Shown: positions 41,406 to 52,478, numbered from the stretch's first letter. The stretch is DNA of 64,000 bases from Cupriavidus necator A5-1 (GCF_000744095.1 NZ_JQLI01000008.1:2418001-2482000); one strand, 5' to 3'. Notes: a model not told the origin generated them from the sequence alone. A program made the numbers and translations.

Positions 41406-42431
41406 CTATCGTACGACGTACGGAAATCCATACTGTTCGCTCAGCCGGTCTAGCCGTGAGCGTATGCGGGCCAGCTCGCCGGCCAGCTGGCGTGCCATGA
41501 TCGGAAGCGGCCCCGGCTCCGGGTTCCCCGCACCCGCTGGCGGAGCCAGAGACACGGCCGGCGTTGGCAATGGCGCCTGGCCGGCTTCGAGCGCGTCGGC
41601 CATTGCCAGCAATGCGTCATCGATGCCCGGGTCGTCGCCCTCACGAAGGCCAGCCTCCTGTTCGATCGTGGCCATGAGTTCCAGCGCGCTGATACACACG
41701 CGAGCGCCATGCTGGATTTCTTCCAGGTCGGCGGTCGGCACACCGGTCTCCTTGGCCACTGAGGGGATCAGCCCGCGCAGCGGGATCAGCTTTGCGCCCA
41801 GGTCCAGCATTGTCGTCCGCAGTTCCGAGGCGTCGGAGAAGCCGTACTGCATCTTTGTGTGGGCCGCCATACTGGCCCGCAACAGCCCGGCAAGCCGGAT
41901 GCGCCATGAATACGAGGCATAGGCCGGCAACGCAAACGAAAACACCAGCGCAATCGCGGTACCGATGAACACGTCGACGGTCCGCCAGAACGCATCATGG
42001 ATGTTCTGTTCGCCATGGCCCGCGGTGATCACCGCCGTGATCGCTGCAAGCAGCGCGATATAGCCACCCTTGCCGATGGCGTGGTAGGCGCAATAGCCGC
42101 AGACCAAGGCCAACAGCGCATACGTCAGCAACGGCGCGCCAAAGTATGACTGCTGCACGATCAGCGCGAAACCGACAAGTGCCCCGATCAACGTGCCGAG
42201 CCCTCGTTCGGCTGCGCGGCGCCGGATGTTGCCGTGGTGCTGGAGCCCACCGATGACTACCAGCACGGTGATGGTGGCCCACTCCCCATGCGGGATTTCG
42301 ATGCCGGTGGTCAAGGCAATCGACACCAGCAACGCGAGCGCGACGCGCGTGGCGTGGAACAGCCTGGCCTGCCGGAAACGCCGGTTCGAGTCGAACAGCA
42401 CGTCGGTGGTCTTGCGCAGGATATCGAGCAT
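41406..42431 (-). CDS. FUSC-type inner-membrane protein
   Basis: A 341-residue protein with about six N-terminal membrane segments in two groups (VALALLVSIALTTGIEIPHG, WATITVLVVIGG; then GYIALLAAITAVITAGHG) and a cytoplasmic helical domain of about 150 residues. This is half of the fusaric-acid-resistance/AaeB-like exporter plan. Such proteins export aromatic acids or modulate the envelope. The ATG at 42431 lacks a strong Shine-Dalgarno. The gene for an unknown 100-residue protein lies upstream in the same direction. Confidence 0.85.
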   Translation of the reverse strand: MLDILRKTTDVLFDSNRRFRQARLFHATRVALALLVSIALTTGIEIPHGEWATITVLVVIGGLQHHGNIRRRAAERGLGTLIGALVGFALIVQQSYFGAPLLTYALLALVCGYCAYHAIGKGGYIALLAAITAVITAGHGEQNIHDAFWRTVDVFIGTAIALVFSFALPAYASYSWRIRLAGLLRASMAAHTKMQYGFSDASELRTTMLDLGAKLIPLRGLIPSVAKETGVPTADLEEIQHGARVCISALELMATIEQEAGLREGDDPGIDDALLAMADALEAGQAPLPTPAVSLAPPAGAGNPEPGPLPIMARQLAGELARIRSRLDRLSEQYGFPYVVR

Positions 42432-42514
42432 GGTCGCAATGCGTCGGGGAATGGCGTGCGTCCCCCGCGCGATAGCCGGCAAGCCGCTGACGCATGCTTG
42501 ACTGTTCGGATAGC

Positions 42515-42555
42515 GGGTGCAGCCAGGAGTATTCAAGACTGCACCCATCGGGTGC
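42515..42555. repeat. Three alternating GGGTGC/GCACCC half-sites
   Basis: GGGTGCAG (42515-42522), CTGCACCC (42539-42546) and GGGTGC (42550-42555) allow two mutually exclusive hairpins. They lie between the 42575-42877 gene and the FUSC gene, in the direction of transcription. No T run follows, so it is more likely an mRNA structure or a binding site than a terminator. Confidence 0.55.
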
Positions 42556-42574
42556 GCAAGCGGACGAAAAAACC

Positions 42575-42877
42575 CTAGATGTCGGGGGCGACGAGGAGCC
42601 CACTTTTCACGGTGTGGATCATCGCAAGGCGATCTTCGACTGCCTTGCGCAGGACTTCGCGTCCCCTGAACGGATCCGTCAGGAAACCGGCGTACTGGCT
42701 GGCCCGAATCTGCACCTTCAGACTCATCGTCGTCGACCCGCTCTCCGGCCACGTCACCAGGAACGCCGGATGGCTGTCTGCGCACTCAACGAAAGCCGTG
42801 TCAGGGGACGGAAAACAGGAATCAGCGCCCTGGGCAAGGAACTGGAGATCCTTGTCCTTGAACTCGTAGGTTGCCAT
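42575..42877 (-). CDS. Small hypothetical protein
   Basis: A 100-residue soluble protein (MATYEFKDKDLQFLAQGADS; SGSTTMSLKVQIRASQYAGF). A good Shine-Dalgarno, GGGAGAAAG, precedes the ATG. The sequence suggests a mixed alpha-beta protein with no membrane segment. I do not recognise a family. It is upstream of the FUSC gene with 143 bp between. Confidence 0.7.
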   Translation of the reverse strand: MATYEFKDKDLQFLAQGADSCFPSPDTAFVECADSHPAFLVTWPESGSTTMSLKVQIRASQYAGFLTDPFRGREVLRKAVEDRLAMIHTVKSGLLVAPDI

Positions 42878-43226
42878 TTCTTTCTCCCATTCGCGCGGAA
42901 GATCGTGGCGTAAAAGTCATTATTGCGGGCAGCCGCCGCATCTGCTCATTCCAATGGTAGTGCAGGCGGTACTCGCCTGGAGCAATAGTGGAGCGTCCAC
43001 CAGATCGTGAGCGGTACGGCGCGCAGCGTTGATGAAGGGGGCTCAGAGATTGGGCGTCCCGCTGGCGACCTGCCGACAGGACTGTAACTTGAATTGTCCC
43101 GGGCGGCTTTTTTTGCCACAGTCACCTTAAGCGATCGTTGTCTCTGGTTGGCAAACCGTCCGGGATTGCAAAAGTGGACAGATCGGATCAGCGCCGTAGC
43201 GGATCCGAATGGAAACAAGGAGTTGC
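42878..43226. other. 349-bp divergent intergenic region
   Basis: There is no supported gene. It separates the leftward 100-residue protein from the rightward DUF255 unit and should carry both promoters. A TTTTTTT run at about 43109-43115 follows a GC-rich stretch (CCCGGGCGGC) but no stem of useful length precedes it. Confidence 0.4.
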
Positions 43227-43520
43227 ATGCGCGCTCGCTCACGCCCCTCCGACGCCGGCTACCGCTGGCTGTGGCAGCTGTCGGCCTCCGGTTGGGGGCA
43301 CTGCGGCCTGGCCTATGTCAGCGGCACACTGCTTGCACCGCGCTGGTGGCCTGCAAGGGACGCCATGCCCCTGCGGGACCGGTACTCGTCGCGGCGCACG
43401 GCGCTGGTGCTGTACACCTTTGCCTATCGTGGCGGTGGGGCGCCCGCCGGCACCATGCCACCGCGCGATGGCTTTTCCTGGCGGTACCAGTATTGGGCGA
43501 ACGGGACCGGGGTGGCCTGA
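43227..43520 (+). CDS. Possible small hypothetical protein
   Basis: A 97-residue frame whose ATG is preceded by AAGGAG at good spacing. It reads MRARSRPSDAGYRWLWQLSA then SGWGHCGLAYVSGTLLAPRW and ends 29 bp before the DUF255 start. The arginine- and tryptophan-rich composition is unusual and I recognise no family, so it may be a chance frame. The ribosome site is the main support. Confidence 0.35.
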   Translation: MRARSRPSDAGYRWLWQLSASGWGHCGLAYVSGTLLAPRWWPARDAMPLRDRYSSRRTALVLYTFAYRGGGAPAGTMPPRDGFSWRYQYWANGTGVA

Positions 43521-43549
43521 TCGCCCACCGGCCCAGGCTGGAGATCACG

Positions 43550-45538
<1,989 letters not shown>

Positions 45539-45548
45539 ATGTGCGCCC

Positions 45549-46001
45549 TTAGTGAATCTGCATACCGCGCATGGCATGAATCCGCTCATGATGCTGCTTC
45601 AACGCATCATACTGGCGCTGAAGCGCTGCGCTGGCCTCTGGTGGCAGCGGCTTCATCATGACGGACTGATACTCACGCCTGGCAGCATCTTCTTCGTGCT
45701 CGCACATCCCCAGTACTGCGTCGTCATTCTTTGGCTGCAGCATGTGGCGGAACGCCATCCAACCGCGGAACAGCGTGCCGTTCATGCTGCCCCGGTCAAT
45801 CGGCTGGCCGCCCATGGCACTGATGAGCGACTGCAATTCCTTCACCGACGCCCGGTAGGATTCCGCGGTGCTCATCAGAATGTCGCGCAGCTGCGCATCG
45901 CGCACTTCACTGGCGCCGCTCATGCAGGCCAGTTCGCTGTCCTTGCCAGCCTCGATCAGCTGGTTCAGTGCCACGACAGCTTGTTGCTGGTTGTCGCCCA
46001 T
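45549..46001 (-). CDS. PA2169-type four-helix-bundle protein (DUF2383)
   Basis: A 150-residue protein starting MGDNQQQAVVALNQLIEAGK with GGGAGAA upstream. The helices contain the ferritin-like spacing seen in the family (ELACMSGASEVRDAQLRDIL; CEHEEDAARREYQSVM). The C-H-E-x-E-like C-EHEED motif could bind metal. The family is of unknown function and commonly sits with stress proteins. Confidence 0.82.
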   Translation of the reverse strand: MGDNQQQAVVALNQLIEAGKDSELACMSGASEVRDAQLRDILMSTAESYRASVKELQSLISAMGGQPIDRGSMNGTLFRGWMAFRHMLQPKNDDAVLGMCEHEEDAARREYQSVMMKPLPPEASAALQRQYDALKQHHERIHAMRGMQIH

Positions 46002-46205
46002 GGAATTCTCCCAACATGTACAGGCGTCCGAGACGCCATCCACATGAATCGGCCGGTTCGCACCGGGCCCCATCTGCCTGCTCGTTCACAGGCAAGGCGT
46101 GACTCCATGATAGGAGATGGCCGAACACTGGCGGGGAGGCGTCTGGCTCGCTACTGGCGTGATTTGCGAGAGCAGGAAGTTCAATCAGGACGGGCCAGAT
46201 GCGTC

Positions 46206-49200
46206 CTATTCGATGCGCGACGTCACTGCCAGCCGCTCCAGTGCCGCATCGATGGCACCCAGGGACTCATTCAGACCGGCCGCATGCGCCTCGTCCCTGA
46301 GCAGCCGTAACCGGGCAAAAAGGGGCGGCATGCTCCCGGCCCCCTCCTCCCGTGCGGCGCATATCAAGGCACGGCCCCTGCGGATCAGGAAGTCTCCCCA
46401 CGGAAACGGCTCATGCTGCATGTAATCCTGCAGCGCAGCCAGGTAGCGTTCGGCTTCCTGCCACCGGCGCGCCGCCAGTGAAACGTCGATCGCCGCTTCA
46501 AGCAGGTCGACGTGGCAATGGCTCACGCAGCCCTGGGCCAGAATGGCCTCGCCCTGGCGCAGCGCGTCGAGCTGCTTGTCCGGATCGCGCGTGCTGCGCG
46601 CAAGGAATGCCAGCACGGTTGGCCCTGAATACCGCACGCCGCTGGCGTGGCTCAGCTGCAGCGCCTCGTCGAGCAGGGACTCCGCCTCCTCCACCTGGCC
46701 GAGCGCGCCGATGGCCAGGCCAAGCCGCGCCAGCACTTCCGCCTCGAAGCGCCGGGCCCCCAACCGGCGCGTCAGCGCCAGGGCCAGCCGCGCGTTCGCT
46801 TCAGCACGGGGCCAGTCGCCGGCGAGTTGCGCGGTCGATGTCATCACGTCGTAGGCCAGCATTTCGCTGCGCGCATCGCCGATGCGCCGCGCCAGGCGCA
46901 GCCCTTCCTCGCAGCTGGCCTGCGCGGCCGCAAGCTGGTTGCGGAACAGTTCCACCGCGCCCACCATCGGCAGGTTGGCACATTCAATGCGGATGAAGCC
47001 GTGCGCCCGCGCCAGCTCGACACAGCGAACAAAATGCGCATGCGCGGTCAGCATGCGGCCCTGCTGGTAGTACGCATCGCCGAGCCCGCCGAGGGCACGC
47101 GCCTCGCCCAGCACCGATCCGGCCGCGCTTGCATGGCTGAGGGCGCGCTGGTGGGCGACGAGGCACTCGTCCATGTCGCCCTTCGGGAAATAGAGATTGC
47201 CGCGCAGCGATTCGATCTCGGCCAGCCGCTCAGGCTCGCCAAGCGCAGCGGCGGCCTGCTCCGCCTCCCGCAGCGCCGCCAGGGCTTCGTCATAGCGGTC
47301 GAGCAGGCGCAAGGCGGCCGCCGTGCCGAGACACACGCGTGCCTGCTGTGCCGCATCGGTCGCCAACGCTTGCGCTTGCCGGAAAGCCTGCAGCGATTGC
47401 GTCGGCAGGCCCAGGTCAAGTGCCAGCTCGCCATGCAGGCAGGCAAGCGTGTGCCTGCAGGCGTCGTCGCTATCCAGGCGCTGCGCACGCTCGACCAGGC
47501 GCAGCGCGCGCTCGCCGCGGAAGTGTGCCGCCTCATGGCGCGCCGCGGCGGCATAGGCCTCAGGCGCACCGGGATCGCCTGCGGCATCCAGGTGTTCGGC
47601 CATCAGCGCCGGTTCCCGGCCTTCGTACCAGCCGGCCGCGCGCCGGTGCAGATTCTGTCGCCGCGACTTGAGCAGCGACGCGTACACCGCCTCATGGATC
47701 AGCGCGTGCATGAACAGGAAGTCTTCGCCTTCCGGCCGGGCCATGGCCTCCTGCACCAGGCGCTCGCAGACGTACCCGGGATCCTCGATCAGATGCCGCA
47801 GCGCGGCCGGGCTAAAGCGCTGGCCCAGTACGGCAGCGGCCTGCAGCGCCTGGCGGTCGGCGGCGCCGAACCGGTCCAGCCGCGCCAGCACGATGCTCTG
47901 CAGCGTCCCGGGCAACTCGTCCGCGCCTGCCTCCGCGCCGCGCAGCAATTGGTCGAGAAACAGTGGATTCCCCTCGGCCCGGCGAATGCAGGAAGCGGCC
48001 ACGCCAGGATCGACCTGCCGATGGCATGCCGCCAGTTCGTGCGCCTCGGCATCGTCGAGCGGCCCGAGGTCGATGGTGGTCAGCGACGCGCCCTGGCTGG
48101 TCGCCCGCCAGGCCGCATCGAGCGGGTCGTGCTCGGGGCGCACGGTCAGCACCAGGATCAGTGCATGGCTGCGCGTTGCCGCCGCCAACTGCGCCAGGCA
48201 ATCGAGTACCGTGCGCTCGGCCCAGTGGACGTCTTCGACCACGATCAACTGCGCGCGCGCCGCACTGCGGCGGGTGGCCAGGGTCACCATCAATCGCTGC
48301 GCGCCGCGTTGGCGGCTGGCGGCATCCATCGCGGCCAGTGCGGCGGCCTGCTCGGCGGACTGGGGCAGCTCGAACATGTCGCAGGCGAACACAAGCTCGT
48401 CCTCTGCGAGTTGGCAGGCGGCGAGCGCTTGCTCGATGGCCGCGCCTGTCGCTTCTTCCGTGGCGCCGCCATCAGTGCCCGCCGTACGAGGCGCAGCGCC
48501 CAGCAGGCTGCGCGCAAGCATGCGCAAGGGATCGCCGCCGCTGCCGGCGCCGAAGTCGAGCACCAGCGCCCGGTGTGCCTCCAGGCCATGCTCGCGTGCC
48601 AGCGCGACGAAGCGGTCGGCAAGCCGGCTCTTGCCGATGCCGGCCTCGCCGCGGATCAGCACGACCCGGCCATGGCCGGACCGCAGGCAGCTGTCGGCAA
48701 CGCCGGCGAGCTGGGCCAGTTCCGCTTGCCGCCCTACGAAGGCGTGCTGCGCCGGCGCCTGTTCCACCCCGAGGAAGCGCCGCACGCGCCAGAGCGGAAT
48801 CGGTTCGGCCACGCCTGGGAGCACGGCCCGTGCCACGCAATCGGCTTCCAGGCGTCCGGGCAGCGCCTGGTAGACCCGATTCGATACCATGGTCGCGCCA
48901 GGCTCGACGGCCTCCATTGCCTGCAAGGCCACGCCAACGGGCCCGCCGGTCAGCGTCATGCCGCTTTCGCCGCAGGCCGCCAGCACCTGGCCGCTGGCCA
49001 GGCCTACGCGCGCCAGCAGCCTGGCGTTGGCGGATTCCGCCAGCCGCGCCAGGCCGGCATGCAGCGCCCCGGCGGTGTGCAGGGCGCGCTCTGCGTCGTT
49101 CCCATGCGCCACCGGAACGCCAAACACGATGGTCAGCCGGGTGCCGATTTCATCGGTGATATGGCCGCCGCAGGCGCTGGCCAATGCCCTGGCCTGCTGG

Positions 49201-50099
49201 CGCCAGCGCGCAAGGGCATCGTGCAATGGCTCGGGTTCCAGACAAGCGCTGCCATCGTCCAGGCTGGCTACCAGGACCACTGCATGGCGCAGCTGCGGCT
49301 CGGGAGGCATCACGGCGGAGGCAGGTGGCATCGCGGGACCGTCGTCACCGGCCGGCATGCCAGCCACCGGCTCGCGGCGGGCTCGCAGCATCGCCTGGTA
49401 CAGCGCCTCGGTCTCGGGCTCCGGCGATACCCCGAGTTCGCGTTGCAGCGCCGCCCGGCACAAGCGGTACTGCTTGAGCGCCAGCGCCTGCCGGCCCTGG
49501 CGTTCATACAGCCGGATCAGCGCCCGGTGCACGCTTTCCTGCAGCGGATCGAGCGCAAGCAGCCGGGTGGCAGTGGCGATGGCCTGCTCCGTCTCGCCGG
49601 CCTGTTCGTGGTGCGCCAGCAACCTGGCCATGACCGTCAATGCCACGCCGCGCAGACGTTCGCGTTCGATCGCCAGCCAGTGGTCGAACGCCGGCGCGGC
49701 GGCATGAAAGCCCTCCAGCAAGTCGCCCCGGTACAGCGCCACGGCGCGTGTCAGCGATGCGGGCGTGGCGTCACGGGCACACTGCTCGAACTCGCACACG
49801 TCAACCTCGATCTCGCCGAGCGTCACGCAGTCGGCTTCCGCCAGCACCACGTGCTGGCCAGCCTCTTCCAGTGCGCGCCGCGCGGCGCTGAGCGCCTGGC
49901 GCAGGCTGCTGCGCGCCTGCTCGGCATTGCTTTCGGCCCAGCACAGTGCGGCCAGCTTGTCGCGCGGCTGGGCACGTCCTTGCGCCAGCGCGAGATAGGC
50001 CAGCACTGCGCGCGCTTTGCGGGCAGTCAGCGAAATCGGCGTTCCGTCTGCAGAACTCAGCTGGAAGCCGCCGAACAGGTCAAGACGGGCGCGGGCCAT
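46206..50099 (-). CDS. Giant BTAD / cyclase-like / ATPase / TPR regulator
   Basis: A 1,297-residue cytoplasmic regulator. Residues 1-95 form a winged-helix (LFGGFQLSSADGTPISLTAR), and about 95-245 a bacterial transcriptional activation (BTAD) domain as in SARP proteins. Residues about 276-420 resemble a class III nucleotide cyclase, but the second metal Asp region reads EIGTRLTIVFG instead of GDGxxAxFG, so it is probably inactive. An ATPase follows with Walker A GEAGIGKS near residue 485, then TPR repeats to the end (about 840-1290). It is a LuxR/AfsR-like STAND-type switch. It is divergent from a TTC38-like gene, its likely target. Confidence 0.9.
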   Translation of the reverse strand: MARARLDLFGGFQLSSADGTPISLTARKARAVLAYLALAQGRAQPRDKLAALCWAESNAEQARSSLRQALSAARRALEEAGQHVVLAEADCVTLGEIEVDVCEFEQCARDATPASLTRAVALYRGDLLEGFHAAAPAFDHWLAIERERLRGVALTVMARLLAHHEQAGETEQAIATATRLLALDPLQESVHRALIRLYERQGRQALALKQYRLCRAALQRELGVSPEPETEALYQAMLRARREPVAGMPAGDDGPAMPPASAVMPPEPQLRHAVVLVASLDDGSACLEPEPLHDALARWRQQARALASACGGHITDEIGTRLTIVFGVPVAHGNDAERALHTAGALHAGLARLAESANARLLARVGLASGQVLAACGESGMTLTGGPVGVALQAMEAVEPGATMVSNRVYQALPGRLEADCVARAVLPGVAEPIPLWRVRRFLGVEQAPAQHAFVGRQAELAQLAGVADSCLRSGHGRVVLIRGEAGIGKSRLADRFVALAREHGLEAHRALVLDFGAGSGGDPLRMLARSLLGAAPRTAGTDGGATEEATGAAIEQALAACQLAEDELVFACDMFELPQSAEQAAALAAMDAASRQRGAQRLMVTLATRRSAARAQLIVVEDVHWAERTVLDCLAQLAAATRSHALILVLTVRPEHDPLDAAWRATSQGASLTTIDLGPLDDAEAHELAACHRQVDPGVAASCIRRAEGNPLFLDQLLRGAEAGADELPGTLQSIVLARLDRFGAADRQALQAAAVLGQRFSPAALRHLIEDPGYVCERLVQEAMARPEGEDFLFMHALIHEAVYASLLKSRRQNLHRRAAGWYEGREPALMAEHLDAAGDPGAPEAYAAAARHEAAHFRGERALRLVERAQRLDSDDACRHTLACLHGELALDLGLPTQSLQAFRQAQALATDAAQQARVCLGTAAALRLLDRYDEALAALREAEQAAAALGEPERLAEIESLRGNLYFPKGDMDECLVAHQRALSHASAAGSVLGEARALGGLGDAYYQQGRMLTAHAHFVRCVELARAHGFIRIECANLPMVGAVELFRNQLAAAQASCEEGLRLARRIGDARSEMLAYDVMTSTAQLAGDWPRAEANARLALALTRRLGARRFEAEVLARLGLAIGALGQVEEAESLLDEALQLSHASGVRYSGPTVLAFLARSTRDPDKQLDALRQGEAILAQGCVSHCHVDLLEAAIDVSLAARRWQEAERYLAALQDYMQHEPFPWGDFLIRRGRALICAAREEGAGSMPPLFARLRLLRDEAHAAGLNESLGAIDAALERLAVTSRIE

Positions 50100-50204
50100 G
50101 ATTTGGAAACCTGAAAGCCCATCATTTATAGGCGACGGCACGAGGCCGCGCGCGGCTCGCCGGCGCAAAGAGATGAAGCCGGTACTTCCCGGCCTGCCGC
50201 AATT

Positions 50205-50259
50205 TTGACGCTTCTTTCACGCTGGACTGCCGGGCCCGTTCACGCCGGCTACCTAGTAT
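50205..50259 (+). promoter_or_regulatory. SARP-type direct repeats before a -10 box
   Basis: TTGACGC (50205-50211), TTCACGC (50216-50222) and TTCACGC (50239-50245) lie on the same strand at start spacings of 11 and 23 bp. The last repeat ends exactly 8 bp before TAGTAT (50254-50259). Actinobacterial SARP proteins bind heptamer repeats about 11 or 22 bp apart with the last repeat 8 bp from the -10 element. The regulator encoded divergently has the matching DNA-binding domain. Confidence 0.55.
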
Positions 50260-50357
50260 GACGACAACCCCGGCCCGCGTGGCATCCGCCGAAGCGGGCG
50301 AACCGGGGGCTGCCATCGAGGCTAGGGCTGCCTCGGTCACACTGGAAGGATTGCGTC

Positions 50358-51731
50358 ATGACACATACTGACTCGCGGGGTGTTTCGGTCTCGAGCACCA
50401 ACACCAACTCGCTGGAGCGCTTTGAAGCCGCCCTGGAACTGCTGCATGGCTACTATGGCGACCCGCTTACGGTGATCGACCATGCCCTGGACGAAGATCC
50501 GGCCTTCGTGATGGGCCATGTCATGCGCGCGGGGATGATGATCACGGCCGGTGACGGCACCGTGGAGCCGATGCTCAGGCAAAGCGTCGAGGCCGGCGAA
50601 GCGCTGTCCGCCAGCGCCAACGAGCGCGAGCGCCGGCATATCGCGGCGGCACGCGCCTGGCTGGATGGCCAGTTCGCGCGCTCGATCCAGCTTTACGGCG
50701 ACATCGTGGTCGACTATCCGCGCGACAGCCTGGCGCTGCAGATCGCCCATATCGGGGACTTCCTGCTCGGGCAGTCCACCCTGCTGCGTGATCGCATCGC
50801 GCAGGTGCTGCCCCACTGGAATACGCGCGTCCCCGGCTTCGGCTACGTCCTCGGCATGCATGCGTTCGGCCTGGAGGAAACGCACTTGTACGAGCAAGCC
50901 GAGGAACGCGGCCGCTTCGCACTGGAACTGAACCCGCGCGATCCCTGGGCCATCCATGCGGTCGCCCACGTGATGGAAATGCAGGGCCGCCAGGACGAAG
51001 GCATCGACTGGCTGAGCGGGCGCGCTGCCGACTGGTCGCAGGACAATATGATGGCCGTGCACAACTGGTGGCACCTGGCGCTGTTCCATCTCGAACTCGG
51101 CCATGCCACGCAGGTGCTGGACATCTACGACGCGCACATCCGCGAGAACCACTCGTCGGTGGCGCTGGAGCTGATCGATGCCTGCGCCATGCTGTGGCGC
51201 CTGCATTTGCGCGGCATCGATGTGGGCGAGCGCTGGAATGAACTGGCCGACACCTGGCAGGGGCGCGGCGCCGAAGGCTACTATGCTTTTAACGACACCC
51301 ATGCTGCCATAGCCTATCTCTGCGCCGGGCGCGACAGCACGCTGGAAGGCCTGCTTGCCAGCATGCGCGCAGCGGCAGGAGGCAGCGATACGAACGCCGT
51401 GATGACCCGCGAGGTCGGCCTGCCGGTGACCGAGGCCCTGGTCTCCTTCTCGCGGCAAGACAACGACCACGCCATCGAGTTGCTGCTTCCGGTGCGCCAG
51501 ATCGCGCATCGCTTCGGCGGCAGCCACGCCCAGCGCGATCTCATCAACCTGACACTGATCGAAGCGGCGTTGCGAGGCCAACGCGCCAACCTGGCCTGCG
51601 CGCTGGCAGCCGAGCGCATGGAGCTCAAGCCGATGAACCCAAGCCTCAGCAAGCTGGCGCAGCGCGCGTCAGCGCTCCAGCGCGAAGCGGCGGACGGCCA
51701 GGGGGATGCGGCCGCGGCGAAGGTGGCGTGA
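50358..51731 (+). CDS. TTC38-like tetratricopeptide repeat protein
   Basis: A 457-residue soluble protein. It is related in layout to human TTC38: FEAALELLHGYYGDPLTVID, RERRHIAAARAWLDGQFARS, then IHAVAHVMEMQGRQDEGIDW and NWWHLALFHLELGHATQVLD. The H-A-V-A-H-V and N-W-W-H-L-A-L-F motifs are strongly conserved in the family; the function is unknown. Homologous genes often neighbour BTAD/ATPase regulators, as here. It lies behind the putative SARP-type promoter. Confidence 0.85.
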   Translation: MTHTDSRGVSVSSTNTNSLERFEAALELLHGYYGDPLTVIDHALDEDPAFVMGHVMRAGMMITAGDGTVEPMLRQSVEAGEALSASANERERRHIAAARAWLDGQFARSIQLYGDIVVDYPRDSLALQIAHIGDFLLGQSTLLRDRIAQVLPHWNTRVPGFGYVLGMHAFGLEETHLYEQAEERGRFALELNPRDPWAIHAVAHVMEMQGRQDEGIDWLSGRAADWSQDNMMAVHNWWHLALFHLELGHATQVLDIYDAHIRENHSSVALELIDACAMLWRLHLRGIDVGERWNELADTWQGRGAEGYYAFNDTHAAIAYLCAGRDSTLEGLLASMRAAAGGSDTNAVMTREVGLPVTEALVSFSRQDNDHAIELLLPVRQIAHRFGGSHAQRDLINLTLIEAALRGQRANLACALAAERMELKPMNPSLSKLAQRASALQREAADGQGDAAAAKVA

Positions 51732-51828
51732 AGGGCAAGTAGCAGGTATCCATGGCAGATACAGGGCGTTGTACGGTGTGGCGCCCTGAATCACCTAAGC
51801 TTTGAGGCAGGACTCTCAAAGCGGCCCC

Positions 51829-52056
51829 ATGCACTGCACCCTCCTTCCTCGCCCTGGCCACGCCTTGCGCTGCGTGTTGGCCGAGTGCACCGTCATCGCC
51901 CTGCTGGCCGCGGCCATGGCGGGATGCGAGGCGCCCCCGCGGGATACCTCGGCAACGCCTCCGCCACCCCGCGTGCCCATCGTGCCCGGTGACGACGTGT
52001 ACCCTGCCCCGACTTCCGTGCGCGATACTCGCGCCCGGCCAGCGTCCGCTCCCTAG
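51829..52056 (+). CDS. Small putative lipoprotein
   Basis: A 75-residue protein. An N-terminal hydrophobic segment (LAECTVIALLAAAM) ends in A-M-A-G-C, a lipobox-like sequence, followed by a proline-rich tail (APPRDTSATPPPPRVPIVPG). The Shine-Dalgarno is weak and the gene is short. It is likely a small outer-membrane lipoprotein, but a chance frame is possible. Confidence 0.5.
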   Translation: MHCTLLPRPGHALRCVLAECTVIALLAAAMAGCEAPPRDTSATPPPPRVPIVPGDDVYPAPTSVRDTRARPASAP

Positions 52057-52068
52057 CCGGGCGTTTCA

Positions 52069-52212
52069 TCAGGCACTGCCTGCCGCGCGCGTCAGGTGTT
52101 CAAGGACGGCTTTGCGCTCTACCTCGGCGGCGGCACGCGCGGTAAAGATGCGGTAGACGTAGTCCATCAGGACTTCTTCCTCCTTCATCTTTCGAATGTT
52201 GAGGAAGGCCAT
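52069..52212 (-). CDS. Short 47-codon frame, possible truncated gene
   Basis: It reads MAFLNIRKMKEEEVLMDYVY then RIFTARAAAEVERKAVLEHL, TRAAGSA. The helical, charged sequence and codon use look like a real C-terminus, but it abuts, and slightly precedes, the dehydrogenase remnant on the other strand. It may be the 3' end of a gene cut by a deletion. I do not recognise the family. Confidence 0.4.
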   Translation of the reverse strand: MAFLNIRKMKEEEVLMDYVYRIFTARAAAEVERKAVLEHLTRAAGSA

Positions 52213-52225
52213 GTGCCCGATGACC

Positions 52226-52468
52226 TGCCCCGGCTACGTCAAGACGCCGCTGGTGGAACAGCAGATTGCCGAGCAGGCGCGCGCGCACCAGATCTCGCCT
52301 GCCGATGTCGTGCGCGATGTCATGCTGGTGCACCAGGCGCGCAAGAAGTTCGTGCAGTTCGTGCGGATCGACGAACTTGCTGCCCTGACGGTGTTCCTGG
52401 CCTCGGACAATTTATCCTCGATGACCGCCACCGCGCTCGCAATGATCGGTGGCTGGACCCAGCACTGA
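52226..52468 (+). pseudogene. C-terminal fragment of 3-hydroxybutyrate dehydrogenase
   Basis: Eighty residues match the end of a short-chain dehydrogenase of the BdhA type: CPGYVKTPLVEQQIAEQARA, then HQISPADVVRDVMLVHQARK and a tail ending MIGGWTQH, where family members end near GHSLVVDGGWTAQ. Homology starts abruptly at Cys-Pro-Gly; the Rossmann fold and the catalytic Ser-Tyr-Lys are missing. BdhA oxidises 3-hydroxybutyrate from PHB breakdown. The fragment lies 10 bp before an intact patatin gene, the usual partner. Confidence 0.82.
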
Positions 52469-52478
52469 GGAACGAGCC

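Noticed and set aside
46647..50114. A 1,155-codon open frame on the plus strand opposite the BTAD/ATPase regulator
   Set aside because: It mirrors the regulator gene; its protein is low-complexity (Q, R, H, A rich) with no domain, a usual antisense shadow in high-GC DNA.
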